Source: Azospirillum lipoferum (lineage in GTDB: Bacteria > Pseudomonadota > Alphaproteobacteria > Azospirillales > Azospirillaceae). From it: 64,000 nt of DNA. Where the stretch lies: assembly GCF_024170005.1 (NCBI RefSeq), contig NZ_JALJXJ010000026.1:24011-88010 (forward strand), written 5' to 3'. Below are positions 34,594 to 43,566 of this stretch, piece after piece. Made by a program: the position numbers and the translations under genes. Under the pieces are notes generated by a model, which saw only the letters and a list, made by a program, of their open reading frames with translations, was not told the DNA's origin and searched no databases. Positions within the stretch are counted from its first letter, which is position 1. Every line of letters begins with the position of its first letter.

Positions 34594-35784
34594 CTATGCC
34601 CGACCGGCCGTCACGTCGCGCAGGTAGCCGCGCGGCAGGGCGCCGTTCAACCCGTCGACCCCGGTCTGCACCGCACGCGCCAGCGCCGTGCGGGCCAGAA
34701 CCACCAGCAGGTCGGTCTGGGTGATCATCCCCAGCACGCGGCGGTTCTGGTCGACGATCACCACGTCATGGGTGCGGCCGTCGGACAGGCGGCCGAGCAG
34801 GCGGAAGACCGGCGTGTCGGGAAGCTCGGTCGCCGCCGGCGCCATCACGGCGGCGACGCGCGATCCGTGGTGCAGGGCGTCGCCGTGCGACAGCTGCTCG
34901 TGCCCGACGATGCCGACGATCGCATTCTGCCCGTCCACCACCGGCAGCGTGCGGAAGCCATGCTCCAGCAGCCGGGCGCGGGCCACCTGCGGGTGGGTGT
35001 CCGGCGTGACGGTGACGAGGTCGCGCGACATGATCTCCCGGCAGGTGATGTCGGCATGCAGCCGCTCCAGCGCATGGAGTTCGGCATTGACCAGCAGGGC
35101 ACCCAGATCGTCGCGGCTGACGTCCAGCGTCTCGGCCAGCGTGCGCAGCGCGTCGTCGACGTCGCCTTGGGTCAGGCCGGGGCGCAGCTGCGGCGGCGGA
35201 TCGTTGGTGCGGTGGGCGTTGACCGGCTTGTGCGGATAGCGGTGACCGGACAGCCGGTGGAACATCAGTCCGGCGGTCAGCAGCAGGATGGAGTTCACCG
35301 CGACCGGGAAGAAGGCGAACTTGATGCCCATCTCCGTCACCGCCGGCCCGCCCAGCACCGCGGTCAGCGCCGCGGCGCCGCCGGGCGGATGCAGGCAGCG
35401 GGTCAGCGACATGGTGGCGATGGCCAGCGCCACCGCGGCGGCCCCGGCCAGCATCGGATCGGGAATGACGGCGGCGACCAGCACCCCGACGATGGCCGAC
35501 AGCGTGTTGCCGCCGACGATCGACCAGGGCTGGGCCAGCGGGCTGGCCGGCACGGCGAACAGCAGCACCGCCGACGCCCCCATCGGCGCCACCAGCACCG
35601 GCGCGCTCGACATGTAGGCCAGCATGTTGCGGCAGAGCAGCCCCGTCGCGGCGATGCCCAGCAGCGCGCCGCAGCAGGCGATCATGCGGTCGCGCAGCGT
35701 GGCGCCGGGCAGGATCGGCCTGAACACGAACTCACCCAATCCCGCCAAGCGGTCCCGCAGGGCGGCAAGCTTTCCCCTGGTCAT
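34594..35784 (-). CDS. HPP-family membrane protein with C-terminal CBS pair
   Basis: 396 residues from the ATG at 35784. An HPP domain of about four membrane helices (about 35-180) carries the defining LTRCLHPPGGAAALTA motif. It is followed by a cytoplasmic linker and two CBS domains (about 250-310 and 315-370; ITCREIMSRDLVTVTPDTHPQVARARL and THDVVIVDQNRRVLGMITQTDLL). CBS pairs commonly bind adenosyl ligands; some HPP proteins are linked to nitrite transport, but the role here is unknown. The promoter carries a SoxR box with the signature 19-base spacer, so the gene is probably induced by redox-active compounds. Confidence 0.88.
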   Translation of the reverse strand: MTRGKLAALRDRLAGLGEFVFRPILPGATLRDRMIACCGALLGIAATGLLCRNMLAYMSSAPVLVAPMGASAVLLFAVPASPLAQPWSIVGGNTLSAIVGVLVAAVIPDPMLAGAAAVALAIATMSLTRCLHPPGGAAALTAVLGGPAVTEMGIKFAFFPVAVNSILLLTAGLMFHRLSGHRYPHKPVNAHRTNDPPPQLRPGLTQGDVDDALRTLAETLDVSRDDLGALLVNAELHALERLHADITCREIMSRDLVTVTPDTHPQVARARLLEHGFRTLPVVDGQNAIVGIVGHEQLSHGDALHHGSRVAAVMAPAATELPDTPVFRLLGRLSDGRTHDVVIVDQNRRVLGMITQTDLLVVLARTALARAVQTGVDGLNGALPRGYLRDVTAGRA

Positions 35785-35860
35785 TCGGTCCCCATTCCCC
35801 TGGTCCAGATATCTGATCACCCAATCGGCACTTTGCCCATTTGGGCGGCAAAGTCGGGGC

Positions 35861-35891
35861 AGGCTAAAACCTCAACAGAACTTGAGGTCAA
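35861..35891 (-). promoter_or_regulatory. SoxR-controlled promoter of the HPP-CBS gene
   Basis: CCTCAACAGAACTTGAGG at 35870-35887 matches the E. coli soxS SoxR box (CCTCAAGTTAACTTGAGG) at 15 of 18 positions. On the minus strand it sits between -35 TTGACC (35891-35886) and -10 TAGCCT (35866-35861) separated by 19 bases, the over-long spacer typical of MerR/SoxR-activated promoters. It points at the HPP-CBS gene; soxR lies on the other side. Confidence 0.82.
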
Positions 35892-35948
35892 GCGGAAAAG
35901 CCGCCAGACTGGCGGGACGGAGGGTTGCAGGAGAGGGGAGGGACCGGA

Positions 35949-36404
35949 ATGCTGTCGCCGGAGGATTACGACAAGGAGCTGACGGTGGGAGAGGTGGCGC
36001 GCCGGTCCGGCGTGGCGGTCTCGACCATCCATTTCTATGAGGCGCAGGGACTGATCCAAAGCTGGCGCAATCCCGGCAACCAGCGCCGCTTCTCCCGCGA
36101 CGTGCTGCGGCGGGTGGCGGTCATCAAGGTGGCGCAGCGGCTCGGCATCTCGCTCGCCTCCATCGCCGACGCGCTGAACGCCCTGCCGGAAGACCGAACC
36201 CCGACCACCGCCGACTGGCGCCGCATGTCGGAGCGCTGGCGCGAGGAGCTGGACGACCGCATCGCCAAGCTGACCAAGCTGCGCGACAATCTGGACGGCT
36301 GCATCGGCTGCGGCTGCCTGTCGATCCGCGATTGCCCCCTGCGCAACCCTTGGGACGAGCTTGGCGATGGCGGCGCCGGCCCGCGGCTGCTGGACCCGGC
36401 CTGA
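35949..36404 (+). CDS. soxR: Redox-sensing MerR-family activator SoxR
   Basis: 151-residue [2Fe-2S] regulator. N-terminal MerR helix-turn-helix (LTVGEVARRSGVAVSTIHFYEAQGLI), the dimerisation helix (about 85-118), then the cluster-binding motif CIGCGCLSIRDCPL with four cysteines in the SoxR spacing C-x2-C-x-C-x5-C. Oxidation of the cluster by redox-cycling compounds activates transcription. Start at 35949 after GAGGGGAGGGACCGG; an ATG at 35925 would add eight residues. It is divergent from the HPP-CBS gene, whose promoter carries its box. No soxS is present, as usual outside enterics. Confidence 0.93.
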   Translation: MLSPEDYDKELTVGEVARRSGVAVSTIHFYEAQGLIQSWRNPGNQRRFSRDVLRRVAVIKVAQRLGISLASIADALNALPEDRTPTTADWRRMSERWREELDDRIAKLTKLRDNLDGCIGCGCLSIRDCPLRNPWDELGDGGAGPRLLDPA

Positions 36405-36469
36405 TCCTCCTGCCGCCCCACATTAAAAGTGGGAGCCATACGAAAATAAGGGGTGAAGCCGGCGCGGCG

Positions 36470-37699
36470 ATGGTCCATGGAAACGGCCTTCGCAAGACCC
36501 ATCCGTCGCCTCAGGGGATCCACAGGGTGATCGTCGTCAATCCGCGGCCGGAAAGCCGTTCCGCCGCCCTCATTCGCCGTTTGGCCGGCGGCCTGTCGCT
36601 CGCCGCCGCCGTCCTGCTTTCGGTTCCCGCTCTCGCGCTGTCCCAGCCGGACACGGCGGCCAAGCAGGCCTATCTGGTCGATCTGTCCAGCGGTGCGGTG
36701 CTGCTGGACAAGAACGGGACGACCCGGATGGCGCCGTCCTCGATGACCAAGATGATGACGGCCTATCTGACCTACGATGCGCTGGTTCATGGCCGGACGA
36801 CGCTCGACACCAGCTTCCCGGTCAGCCAGACCGCCTGGAAGATGGGCGGCTCGCGCATGTTCCTGAAGCTGGGCAGCGCGGTGCGGGTTGAGGATCTGCT
36901 GCGCGGCCTGCTGATCGACAGCGGCAACGATGCCGCGGTGGCGCTGGCGGAGGGGCTGGCCGGCAGCGAACCGGCCTTCGCCACGATGATGAACGCCAAG
37001 GCGCGCGAGCTGGGGATGGCCGACAGCCATTTCATGAATGCCAGCGGCTGGCCGGATCCGGGCCACTACACCACCGCCCGCGATCTGGCGATCCTCGCCA
37101 CCCACCTGATCCGCGACTTCCCGCAATTCTATCATTACGAGTCGGAGCGGAACTTCACCTGGAACGGCATCCGCCAGGGCAACCGCAATCCGCTGCTCTA
37201 CCATCCGGTCAGCGTCGACGGCATCAAGACCGGCCATACCGAGGTCGGCGGCTACGGCCTGACTGCCTCGGGGGAGCGCAACGGACGCCGTCTGGTGCTG
37301 GTGGTCAACGGCCTGCCCAGCCCGCAGGCCCGCAATGACGAGCCGACCCGGCTGCTCGACTGGGCCTGGAACAGCTTCAGGCTCTACCCCCTGCTGCGCA
37401 AGGGCGAGCTGGTCGAACAGGCGCCGGTGTGGATGGGGACGGAGGACAGCGTGCCGGTGACGGTCGCCGACGACGTGACCGTCACCATGGCGCCGGCCGA
37501 CCGCAACAGCCTGCATGTGGTCGCCACCCTGGCCGAACCGCTGCCGAGCCCGGTCCATCGCGGCGACGTCGTCGGCCAGCTCCGCATCGACTATGACGGC
37601 GCCGTCCGCCGGACGATCGATCTGGTCGCCGGCGCCGACGTCCCGGCCTCCAGCGGCCTGACCGCGCTCGGCCAGCGGCTGGGGCACCTGCTGCCATGA
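36470..37699 (+). CDS. D-alanyl-D-alanine carboxypeptidase (PBP5/6-like, DacC family)
   Basis: Periplasmic serine carboxypeptidase that trims the terminal D-Ala from peptidoglycan pentapeptides. About 409 residues from the ATG at 36470. A GTG at 36527 behind AGGGGATCC gives a neater signal peptide and may be the true start. A signal/anchor (about 45-65 of the long form; LAAAVLLSVPALALS) precedes the catalytic domain with all three S11 motifs: S-x2-K in APSSMTKMM, S-x-N in LIDSGNDAAVAL, and K-T-G in VDGIKTGHT. A C-terminal beta domain (about 310-400) follows. No amphipathic C-terminal anchor is obvious. Transcribed after soxR, probably independently. Confidence 0.9.
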   Translation: MVHGNGLRKTHPSPQGIHRVIVVNPRPESRSAALIRRLAGGLSLAAAVLLSVPALALSQPDTAAKQAYLVDLSSGAVLLDKNGTTRMAPSSMTKMMTAYLTYDALVHGRTTLDTSFPVSQTAWKMGGSRMFLKLGSAVRVEDLLRGLLIDSGNDAAVALAEGLAGSEPAFATMMNAKARELGMADSHFMNASGWPDPGHYTTARDLAILATHLIRDFPQFYHYESERNFTWNGIRQGNRNPLLYHPVSVDGIKTGHTEVGGYGLTASGERNGRRLVLVVNGLPSPQARNDEPTRLLDWAWNSFRLYPLLRKGELVEQAPVWMGTEDSVPVTVADDVTVTMAPADRNSLHVVATLAEPLPSPVHRGDVVGQLRIDYDGAVRRTIDLVAGADVPASSGLTALGQRLGHLLP

Positions 37700-37739
37700 G
37701 CGGCGACGCGGGCCGGTGAGGCCGGCCCGCGCTCCCCGT

Positions 37740-38477
37740 TCAATCCACCTTCAGCGTGATGGTGCCCATGGTGCCGTAGCGGGCGACCGAGCGGCTGCCC
37801 GGCTCGACGAAGATTGTGCCGGTGCAGGAGCCGGTGGTCACCACCTCGCCGGCATGCAGGCCGCCGAAGCTGCGGGCGCCGACATTGGCCATCCACACCA
37901 GCAGGCGGACCGGATCGCCGGCGCTGTTGCCGCCGACGACATCGACCTTGATCTCGCCGTCGACCTCCAGGGTCACCGTCTCCTTCAGCGGATCGAGCGA
38001 ACGCCAGTCGGCGATGGCCGGCCCGACGATCAGGGCGCCGTGGTTGAACTGGTCGGCCATGTGGCTCAGCCCGTCCTGGCTGCCGAAGCCGGCGAAGCGG
38101 GTGTCGACGATCTCCCAGGCCGGATGGACCGAGGCGACGGCGTCCAGCACCTCTTCCCGGCTGTAGGGCTGCTCGCGCACCGGCAGGTCGCGGGCGAAGC
38201 GGTAGGCGATCTCCGCCTCCACCCCGATGACCTGGAACAGCTTGGCCGGCAGATGGTCGGTGTTCTCGAAGACGGTGGCGGCGTTGATCGGCGCGCGGAA
38301 GGGCTCGGCATCCGGCGTGCGGGCGCCGACCTTCCAGGCGGTGACGGGGCCGAGACGGCGGGCGACGGCGTCCTGGATCTCGTAGGCCTCCGCTTCGGTG
38401 GCGGGGCGGCTGTCCAGCCCGGTCAGCCACTGGCGGGTCTCGCGTGCCGCGATCAGGGCCTCGACGGTATCGGTCAT
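37740..38477 (-). CDS. 2-keto-4-pentenoate hydratase / FAH-family protein
   Basis: 245-residue enzyme of the 2-oxopent-4-enoate hydratase group (MhpD-like, FAH superfamily), which adds water to or decarboxylates 2-oxo acids using a divalent metal. Features: VTAWKVGARTPDA, the metal-ligand region GVEAEIAYRFARDLP (E-x-E), HPAWEIVDTRF, and the C-terminal GEVVTTGSCTGTIFVEPG. It is the last gene of the seven-gene operon, overlapping the lacI-type stop by 4 bases (ATGA). With the dehydrogenase and ABC importer it suggests uptake and breakdown of a 2-hydroxy/2-oxo acid (inference). Confidence 0.85.
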   Translation of the reverse strand: MTDTVEALIAARETRQWLTGLDSRPATEAEAYEIQDAVARRLGPVTAWKVGARTPDAEPFRAPINAATVFENTDHLPAKLFQVIGVEAEIAYRFARDLPVREQPYSREEVLDAVASVHPAWEIVDTRFAGFGSQDGLSHMADQFNHGALIVGPAIADWRSLDPLKETVTLEVDGEIKVDVVGGNSAGDPVRLLVWMANVGARSFGGLHAGEVVTTGSCTGTIFVEPGSRSVARYGTMGTITLKVD

Positions 38478-39571
38478 GACAAGTCTCTGTGATGGAGGGA
38501 AGGGGAGGGGGTGCCGCCGGGAGCCCCGCAGGAGTCGCGGACCACCAGCCGGCTCGGCAGGATGATCCGCTCGGGCGGGCCCTGCGGGTCGGCGATGCGG
38601 CGCAGCAGCAGCCGGGCGGCCTCCTGCCCGATCTGCCTTGCGGAGGTGGCGACGGTGGTCAGCGCCGGACGGCTGAGGGCCGCCTCCGGCACGTCATCGA
38701 AGCCGGTGACGGCCAGATCATGCCCGGCCCTGAGACCGCGCGCCTCCAGCCCCAGCATCAGCCCGAGCGCCACCACGTCGTTGTAGCACAGCGCCGCCGT
38801 CGGGGCCGCCGTCCGGGCCTGCGGCCAATTCAGCAGATGATCAGCCATCTCCGCACCCGACCGCCGGGTCAGCGGACAGCGCAGCACCAGATCGTCGGCC
38901 AGCCCATGCCGCCGCATCGCCGCGGTGAAACCGGCATGGCGGGCGGCATAGGCGGAATGGTCCAAAGTGCCGCCGACGAAGGCGATCCGCCGGTGGCCCA
39001 GCGAGACGAGATGGTCGGTGACGGTCTCCATGCCCGCCTGGTAATCCACCCCCGCGTAATCGCGCCCCTGATCGGAAATGATGCGCAGGGCCTGCACGCA
39101 GGGCAGCCGCCAGAGATCCAGCCGGTCGAGCAGGTCCTCCTGCGTCCCGGCGGCCGGACAGAGGATCACCCCGTCGACATTATGCTCGCGCATCCGCTGG
39201 AGGAAGCGGTCCTGGCGCTCCGGCTGCTCGGCGGTGTTGGCGATGAAGGCGACGAAGCCTTCGGTGTCCAGCACGTCGTCGACCCCCGCCGTCAGCTCGG
39301 CGTAGAAGGGGTTGTTCAGCTCGCAGACCAGCAGCCCGATCGTCTGGGTGCGGGCGGCGCGCAGGGTGGCGGCGCCGCGGTTGTAGATGTAGCCGAGCGC
39401 CGCCATGGCGGCCTGGACCCGCTCGCGGGTTTCCGCCGCCACCAGCGGGCTGCCGCGCAGCACCAGCGACACGGTCGAGCGCGACACCCCGGCGTGGCCG
39501 GCGACCTCCGTCAGGGTGACGCTTCCCGCCCTTTGACTGTCGGGTTTGCTGCTATTGCGCGGCGCGGCCAC
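38474..39571 (-). CDS. LacI-family transcriptional repressor
   Basis: 365 residues. N-terminal LacI helix-turn-helix (VTLTEVAGHAGVSRSTVSLVLRGSPLVAAETRERVQAAMAALGY), the hinge, then a periplasmic-binding-like sensor domain (TIGLLVCELNNPFYAELTAGV, GVDYQAGMETVTDHLVSLGHRRIAFVGG, AVTGFDDVPEAALSRPALTTV). It is embedded in the operon between the dehydrogenase and the hydratase. The perfect palindrome at 43713-43726 upstream of the first gene is its likely operator, making the operon self-regulated. The inducer is probably a pathway metabolite (inference). Confidence 0.93.
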   Translation of the reverse strand: MAAPRNSSKPDSQRAGSVTLTEVAGHAGVSRSTVSLVLRGSPLVAAETRERVQAAMAALGYIYNRGAATLRAARTQTIGLLVCELNNPFYAELTAGVDDVLDTEGFVAFIANTAEQPERQDRFLQRMREHNVDGVILCPAAGTQEDLLDRLDLWRLPCVQALRIISDQGRDYAGVDYQAGMETVTDHLVSLGHRRIAFVGGTLDHSAYAARHAGFTAAMRRHGLADDLVLRCPLTRRSGAEMADHLLNWPQARTAAPTAALCYNDVVALGLMLGLEARGLRAGHDLAVTGFDDVPEAALSRPALTTVATSARQIGQEAARLLLRRIADPQGPPERIILPSRLVVRDSCGAPGGTPSPSLHHRDLS

Positions 39572-39583
39572 GGCGGCGGTGCC

Positions 39584-40522
39584 TCACACCACGGCGGTCG
39601 GCAGCGGCCGGCCGGCGAAGAAGGCCTCCAGATTGTCGAGCACCAGCTGGCCCATTGCCGTCCGCGTCTCCAGCGTGGCGCTGGCCTGATGCGGCTGGAG
39701 CACGACATTGTCGAGGCCGTAGAAGCCTTCCGGCACATTCGGCTCGTCGGCGAATACGTCCAGCGCGGCGCCGCCGATCCGGCCCTCGGTCAGGGCCGCC
39801 AGCAGTTCCGGCTCGTCCACCACACTGCCGCGGGCGACGTTGACCAGCAGCCCCTCCGGTCCCAGCGCATCGAGCACGGCGCGGTTGACCATGTTGCGGG
39901 CGTCCGGCCCGGCCGAGGCCGCCACCATCAGGATATCGCTCTCGCGCGCCAGATCGACCGGCGAGGCGACGAAGCGGTAGGACACGCCGTCGCGCGGCTT
40001 GCGGTTGGTGTAGGCGATGGTCATGCCGAAGGCCTCGGCGCGCCTGGCGATGGCCTCGCCGATGCGGCCCAGCCCCAGCACGCCCAGCCGCTTGCCGCTG
40101 ACCTTGCGGGCGAGCGGCAGCTTGCCCTTCGGCCATTGCCCGGCGCGGACGAAGCGGTCGCCCACCATCATCCGGCGCGACGCGGCGATCATCAGTCCGA
40201 CGGCAAGGTCGGCGACGTCGTCGGTCAGCACGTCCGGCGTGTTGCTGACGCGGACGCCGCGGCCGCGGCAATGCTCCAGATCGACCGCGTCGGTGCCGAC
40301 GCCGTTGATGGCGACGATCCCGAGATTGGGCAGCGCATCGACCACCGCGTTCTTCACGCCGGTCCCGCCGCCGGTGACGATGGCGCGCACCCGGTCGCCG
40401 ATCTCGGCGATCAGCCGGTCGCGGTCAGGCGCGGCGGACAGGCGGTGGACGGTGTAGGCCGCATCCAGCCCCTGCTCGACGGCGGGCATCATGGATTCGA
40501 CCAGCAGGATTTCGGGCTTCAT
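39584..40522 (-). CDS. D-2-hydroxyacid dehydrogenase (glyoxylate/hydroxypyruvate reductase type)
   Basis: NAD(P)-dependent interconversion of a 2-hydroxy acid and 2-oxo acid. 312 residues from the ATG at 40522 (AAGGA upstream). The Rossmann motif LGVLGLGRIGEAIARRA is near residue 145, with TNRKP after it, suggesting NADP preference. Catalytic Arg lies in NVARGSVVDE, Glu in FADEPNVP and His in LQPHQASAT. Fourth... fifth gene of the operon, 31 bases after the ATPase gene and 12 before lacI. The physiological substrate is presumably the imported compound or a derivative (inference). Confidence 0.88.
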   Translation of the reverse strand: MKPEILLVESMMPAVEQGLDAAYTVHRLSAAPDRDRLIAEIGDRVRAIVTGGGTGVKNAVVDALPNLGIVAINGVGTDAVDLEHCRGRGVRVSNTPDVLTDDVADLAVGLMIAASRRMMVGDRFVRAGQWPKGKLPLARKVSGKRLGVLGLGRIGEAIARRAEAFGMTIAYTNRKPRDGVSYRFVASPVDLARESDILMVAASAGPDARNMVNRAVLDALGPEGLLVNVARGSVVDEPELLAALTEGRIGGAALDVFADEPNVPEGFYGLDNVVLQPHQASATLETRTAMGQLVLDNLEAFFAGRPLPTAVV

Positions 40523-40553
40523 CGCAACTCGTCCTTGGTGGAACAAAAGGGCC

Positions 40554-41342
40554 TTAGTGGGCCAGGATCTGGCCGAGGAAGCTCCGCGTCCGCTCCGATT
40601 TCGGGGCGGTGAAGAATTCCTCCGGCGTGTTCTGCTCGACGATCTCGCCGCGGTCCATGAAGATCACGCGGTGGGCCACCGATTTGGCGAAGCCCATCTC
40701 GTGCGTGACGCACAGCATGGTCATGCCGTCCTCGGCCAGACCGATCATGGTGTCCAGCACCTCCTTCACCATTTCAGGGTCGAGCGCGGAGGTGGGCTCG
40801 TCGAACAGCATCACCTTCGGGTTCATGCACAGCGACCGCGCGATGGCGACGCGCTGCTGCTGGCCGCCCGACAGCTGGCCGGGGTACTTGTCGGCCTGTT
40901 CGGGGATGCGCACCCGTTCCAGATAGCGGATGGCGGTGGCCTTCGCCTCGGCCCTGGTCGTGCCGCGCACCTTCATCGGCGCCAGCATGCAGTTCTCCAG
41001 CACGGTCAGGTGCGGGAACAGGTTGAAGCTCTGGAACACCATGCCGACCTCCCGCCGGACCATGTCGAGCTGGCGGTGGTGCGGGCCAAGCTCGACGCCG
41101 TTGACGGTGATCCGGCCCTTCTGGTGGCGTTCCAGCTGGTTGATGCAGCGGATCAGGGTCGATTTTCCCGATCCCGACGGGCCGCAGATGACGATGCGCT
41201 CGCCCCGGTGGACCTCCAGGTCGATGTCCTTCAGCACCTGGAAGTGATCGTACCATTTCTGGACGCCTTCCATGCGGATGACGACATCCGCGCTCATCGC
41301 AGGTGCTATGCCGTCGCGCGTCGGCTCAGACGCCACTGCCAT
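40554..41342 (-). CDS. Polar amino-acid-type ABC transporter ATP-binding protein (GlnQ-like)
   Basis: 262-residue ABC ATPase of the HisP/GlnQ class. Walker A GPSGSGKSTLIRCIN, Q-loop GMVFQSFNLFPHLTVLEN, signature LSGGQQQRVAIARSL, Walker B VMLFDEPTSALD and the switch His in CVTHEMGFA are all intact. The start is 41342 behind GGAGGG; the frame is open to 41369. It energises the two permeases and binding protein encoded just upstream in the same operon. Confidence 0.95.
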   Translation of the reverse strand: MAVASEPTRDGIAPAMSADVVIRMEGVQKWYDHFQVLKDIDLEVHRGERIVICGPSGSGKSTLIRCINQLERHQKGRITVNGVELGPHHRQLDMVRREVGMVFQSFNLFPHLTVLENCMLAPMKVRGTTRAEAKATAIRYLERVRIPEQADKYPGQLSGGQQQRVAIARSLCMNPKVMLFDEPTSALDPEMVKEVLDTMIGLAEDGMTMLCVTHEMGFAKSVAHRVIFMDRGEIVEQNTPEEFFTAPKSERTRSFLGQILAH

Positions 41343-41379
41343 GGTCGTACCCTCCACCGGGGATTGCACTTTGCCTGAT

Positions 41380-42189
41380 TTACGACTTGCTGGCGGTGAC
41401 CGCCGCCGGCAGGTCGGTGCCCAGCCACTTCTGATGGATGGCGTTCAGCTCGCCGTTCTTCTTGACGGTGTCGAGGAAGCCGTTGACCCAGCCCAGCAGC
41501 TTGTCCTGGCCCTGGCGCAACGCCACGCCCTGGACCTGGCTCTTCAGGACGAACTTCATCTCGTAATTGGCCTGGGGCGCCATCGTCTTGATCTGCTGGG
41601 CCACGACATTGCTGACGCCCAGCGCGTCGACCTGACCGGACAGCAGGGCCTGCACGGCGCTGGCGTCGTCGTCGAAGCGCATGATGCGGGCATCCTTCGG
41701 CGCCACCGCGGTCAGCGACTGGTCCTGGGTGCTGGCGCGGGCGACGCCGACGCTCTTGCCCGACAGATCTTCGGCCTTCGCGACCGGCGACTTCTGCGGG
41801 GCGAGCAGCCCGATCTCGATGGCGGCATAGGGCTCGGAGAAGGCGACCTGCTTGGCGCGTTCCGGCGTGATGCCGAGCGAGGCGACCAGCACGTCGACCT
41901 TGCCGGTCAGCAGATAGGGGATGCGGTTCGGCCCGGTCACCGGCACGATGTCCACCGGCACGCCCATATGCTTGGCCATCAGCTTGGCGACGTCGGCGTC
42001 ATAACCGTCCGGCTTGCCGTCGGCGCTGGTGATGCCGAAGGGCGGGAAGTCGACCAGCATGCCGATGGTCAGCTTGCCCTTGCCCTTGATGTCCTCGACG
42101 CTCTGGGCGTTCGCCGTGGCAGTCAGGCCAATTGCGGCGGTCATCAGGGCGCCGGCGACGATCAGGCGGCGGGTGACGGTGAAGGCCAT
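41380..42189 (-). CDS. Amino-acid-type ABC transporter substrate-binding protein
   Basis: 269-residue periplasmic binding protein of SBP family 3. Signal peptide about 1-28 (ends ATANAQ). The mature protein begins VEDIKGKGKLTIGMLVDFPPFG and shows GYDADVAKLMAKHMGVPVDIVPV and LTGKVDVLVASLGITPERAKQVAFSEPY. The start at 42189 has a strong GGAGGAAAC site; the reading frame continues far upstream, but only as a shadow of the permease gene. Family members bind amino acids or related carboxylates. The operon enzymes suggest a 2-hydroxy or 2-oxo acid or an unusual amino acid here (inference). Confidence 0.93.
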   Translation of the reverse strand: MAFTVTRRLIVAGALMTAAIGLTATANAQSVEDIKGKGKLTIGMLVDFPPFGITSADGKPDGYDADVAKLMAKHMGVPVDIVPVTGPNRIPYLLTGKVDVLVASLGITPERAKQVAFSEPYAAIEIGLLAPQKSPVAKAEDLSGKSVGVARASTQDQSLTAVAPKDARIMRFDDDASAVQALLSGQVDALGVSNVVAQQIKTMAPQANYEMKFVLKSQVQGVALRQGQDKLLGWVNGFLDTVKKNGELNAIHQKWLGTDLPAAVTASKS

Positions 42190-42224
42190 GGATGTTTCCT
42201 CCGAGTGCGGGTGTTTTTTAGGCT

Positions 42225-42878
42225 TTAGCGGGAAGGGGCGGCGTAGCGGGCTTCCAGACGCTGGCTCAGCAGCGACAGGGGCCAGCACAGCGCGAAATAG
42301 ATCGCGGCGACGATGCCGAAGACCAGGAAGGGCTGGAAGGTGGCGTTGTTGACGATCTGGCCGGCGCGGGTCAGCTCGACGAAGCCGATGATGGCGGCCA
42401 GCGACGTGCCCTTGATGACCTGCACCAGATATCCCACGGTCGGCGGCACCGCGACCTTCACCGCCTGCGGCAGGATCACGTAGCGCATCAGGCCGGGATA
42501 GCGCAGGCCGAGCGAAGAGGCCGCCTCCCACTGGCCGCGCGGCACCGACTGGATGCAGCCGCGCCAGATCTCGCCCAGGAAGGCGCTGGTGTTCAGCGTC
42601 AGCCCGACCGCTGCGGCGACCCACGGGCTCATGTCGATGCCCAGCACGGTGGCGCCGAAGAAGACCAGGAACAGCTGCATCAGCAGCGGCGTGCCCTGGA
42701 AGACCTGGATGTAGCCGGTGGCGAGCAGCCGCAGCGGCTTCACGTCCGAGGTGCGGGCGAGCGCCACGAACAGCCCGACGATGCCACCGCCGATGAAGGC
42801 GATGACCGACAGCAGCAGCGTCCATTGCACGGCGCTGAGCAGGAACAGGAACTCGTTGTACCCGAAGGCGCGGATCAT
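42225..42878 (-). CDS. Polar amino-acid-type ABC transporter permease (second)
   Basis: 217 residues from the ATG at 42878, about five membrane helices. The HEAT-type N-terminal signature QWTLLLSVIAFIGGGIVGLFVAL and the EAA loop EAASSLGLRYPGLMRYVILPQAV are typical of HisM/GlnP permeases. It starts 13 bases after the other permease's stop and likely pairs with it as a heterodimer. The frame is open to 42905, overlapping the upstream gene. Confidence 0.92.
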   Translation of the reverse strand: MIRAFGYNEFLFLLSAVQWTLLLSVIAFIGGGIVGLFVALARTSDVKPLRLLATGYIQVFQGTPLLMQLFLVFFGATVLGIDMSPWVAAAVGLTLNTSAFLGEIWRGCIQSVPRGQWEAASSLGLRYPGLMRYVILPQAVKVAVPPTVGYLVQVIKGTSLAAIIGFVELTRAGQIVNNATFQPFLVFGIVAAIYFALCWPLSLLSQRLEARYAAPSR

Positions 42879-42891
42879 CGCTCGGTCCCCT

Positions 42892-43566
42892 TCAGCGCCG
42901 GTCAACGGTATAGGCGAAGGCCAGTCGGTAGATGCCGGCGAACAGGGCCGAGAACATCAGCGCCAGCACCAGATAGATGCCGGTCACCACGATGTAGATC
43001 TCGAAACTGCGGAAGGTCTGCGACTGGATGTTGTTGGCGACCGACGTCAGCTCGTCGGCGGAGATGGCGGAGACCACGCTGGAACTCAGCATCAGCAGGA
43101 TGAACTGGCTGGTCAGCGCCGGATAGACCGTGCGCAGCGCCGGCTTCAGGATGACGTGGCGGAAGACCTGCAACGGCCGCAGACCCAGCGCCAGACCCGC
43201 TTCGATCTGGCCCTTGTGGATGGATTCGATGCCGGCGCGGATGATCTCGGTGGCATAGGCGCCGACATTGACGACCATCGCGATCAGCGCCGCCATGTCG
43301 GGCGACAGCCGGAGCCCGACGGTCGGCAGCCCGAAGAAGATCAGGAAGATCTGCACCAGGAAGGGCGTGTTGCGGATGACCTCGATATAGGCGTTGATCA
43401 GCCAGCGCACCGGCTTCGGCCCGGAGGTCTTGCCCAGCGCGCAGAGGATGGCGATCACTAGACCGATGGCCATGGCACCGAACGACAGCCTGACGGTCAG
43501 CCAGGCGCCGGCCAGCAGGTAATCCCACGACGCGAGCACCGCGTCGAATTGAAAATCATAGGTCAC
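42892..43566 (-). CDS. Polar amino-acid-type ABC transporter permease (first)
   Basis: 224-residue membrane protein, about five helices: GAWLTVRLSFGAMAIGLVIAIL at the start, ..VIRNTPFLVQIFLIFFGLP, and the ATPase-contact EAA loop EAGLALGLRPLQVFRHVILKPAL. First gene of the seven-gene operon. Its upstream region holds a perfect LacI-type operator inside a plausible promoter, about 150 bases before the start. Confidence 0.92.
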   Translation of the reverse strand: MTYDFQFDAVLASWDYLLAGAWLTVRLSFGAMAIGLVIAILCALGKTSGPKPVRWLINAYIEVIRNTPFLVQIFLIFFGLPTVGLRLSPDMAALIAMVVNVGAYATEIIRAGIESIHKGQIEAGLALGLRPLQVFRHVILKPALRTVYPALTSQFILLMLSSSVVSAISADELTSVANNIQSQTFRSFEIYIVVTGIYLVLALMFSALFAGIYRLAFAYTVDRR

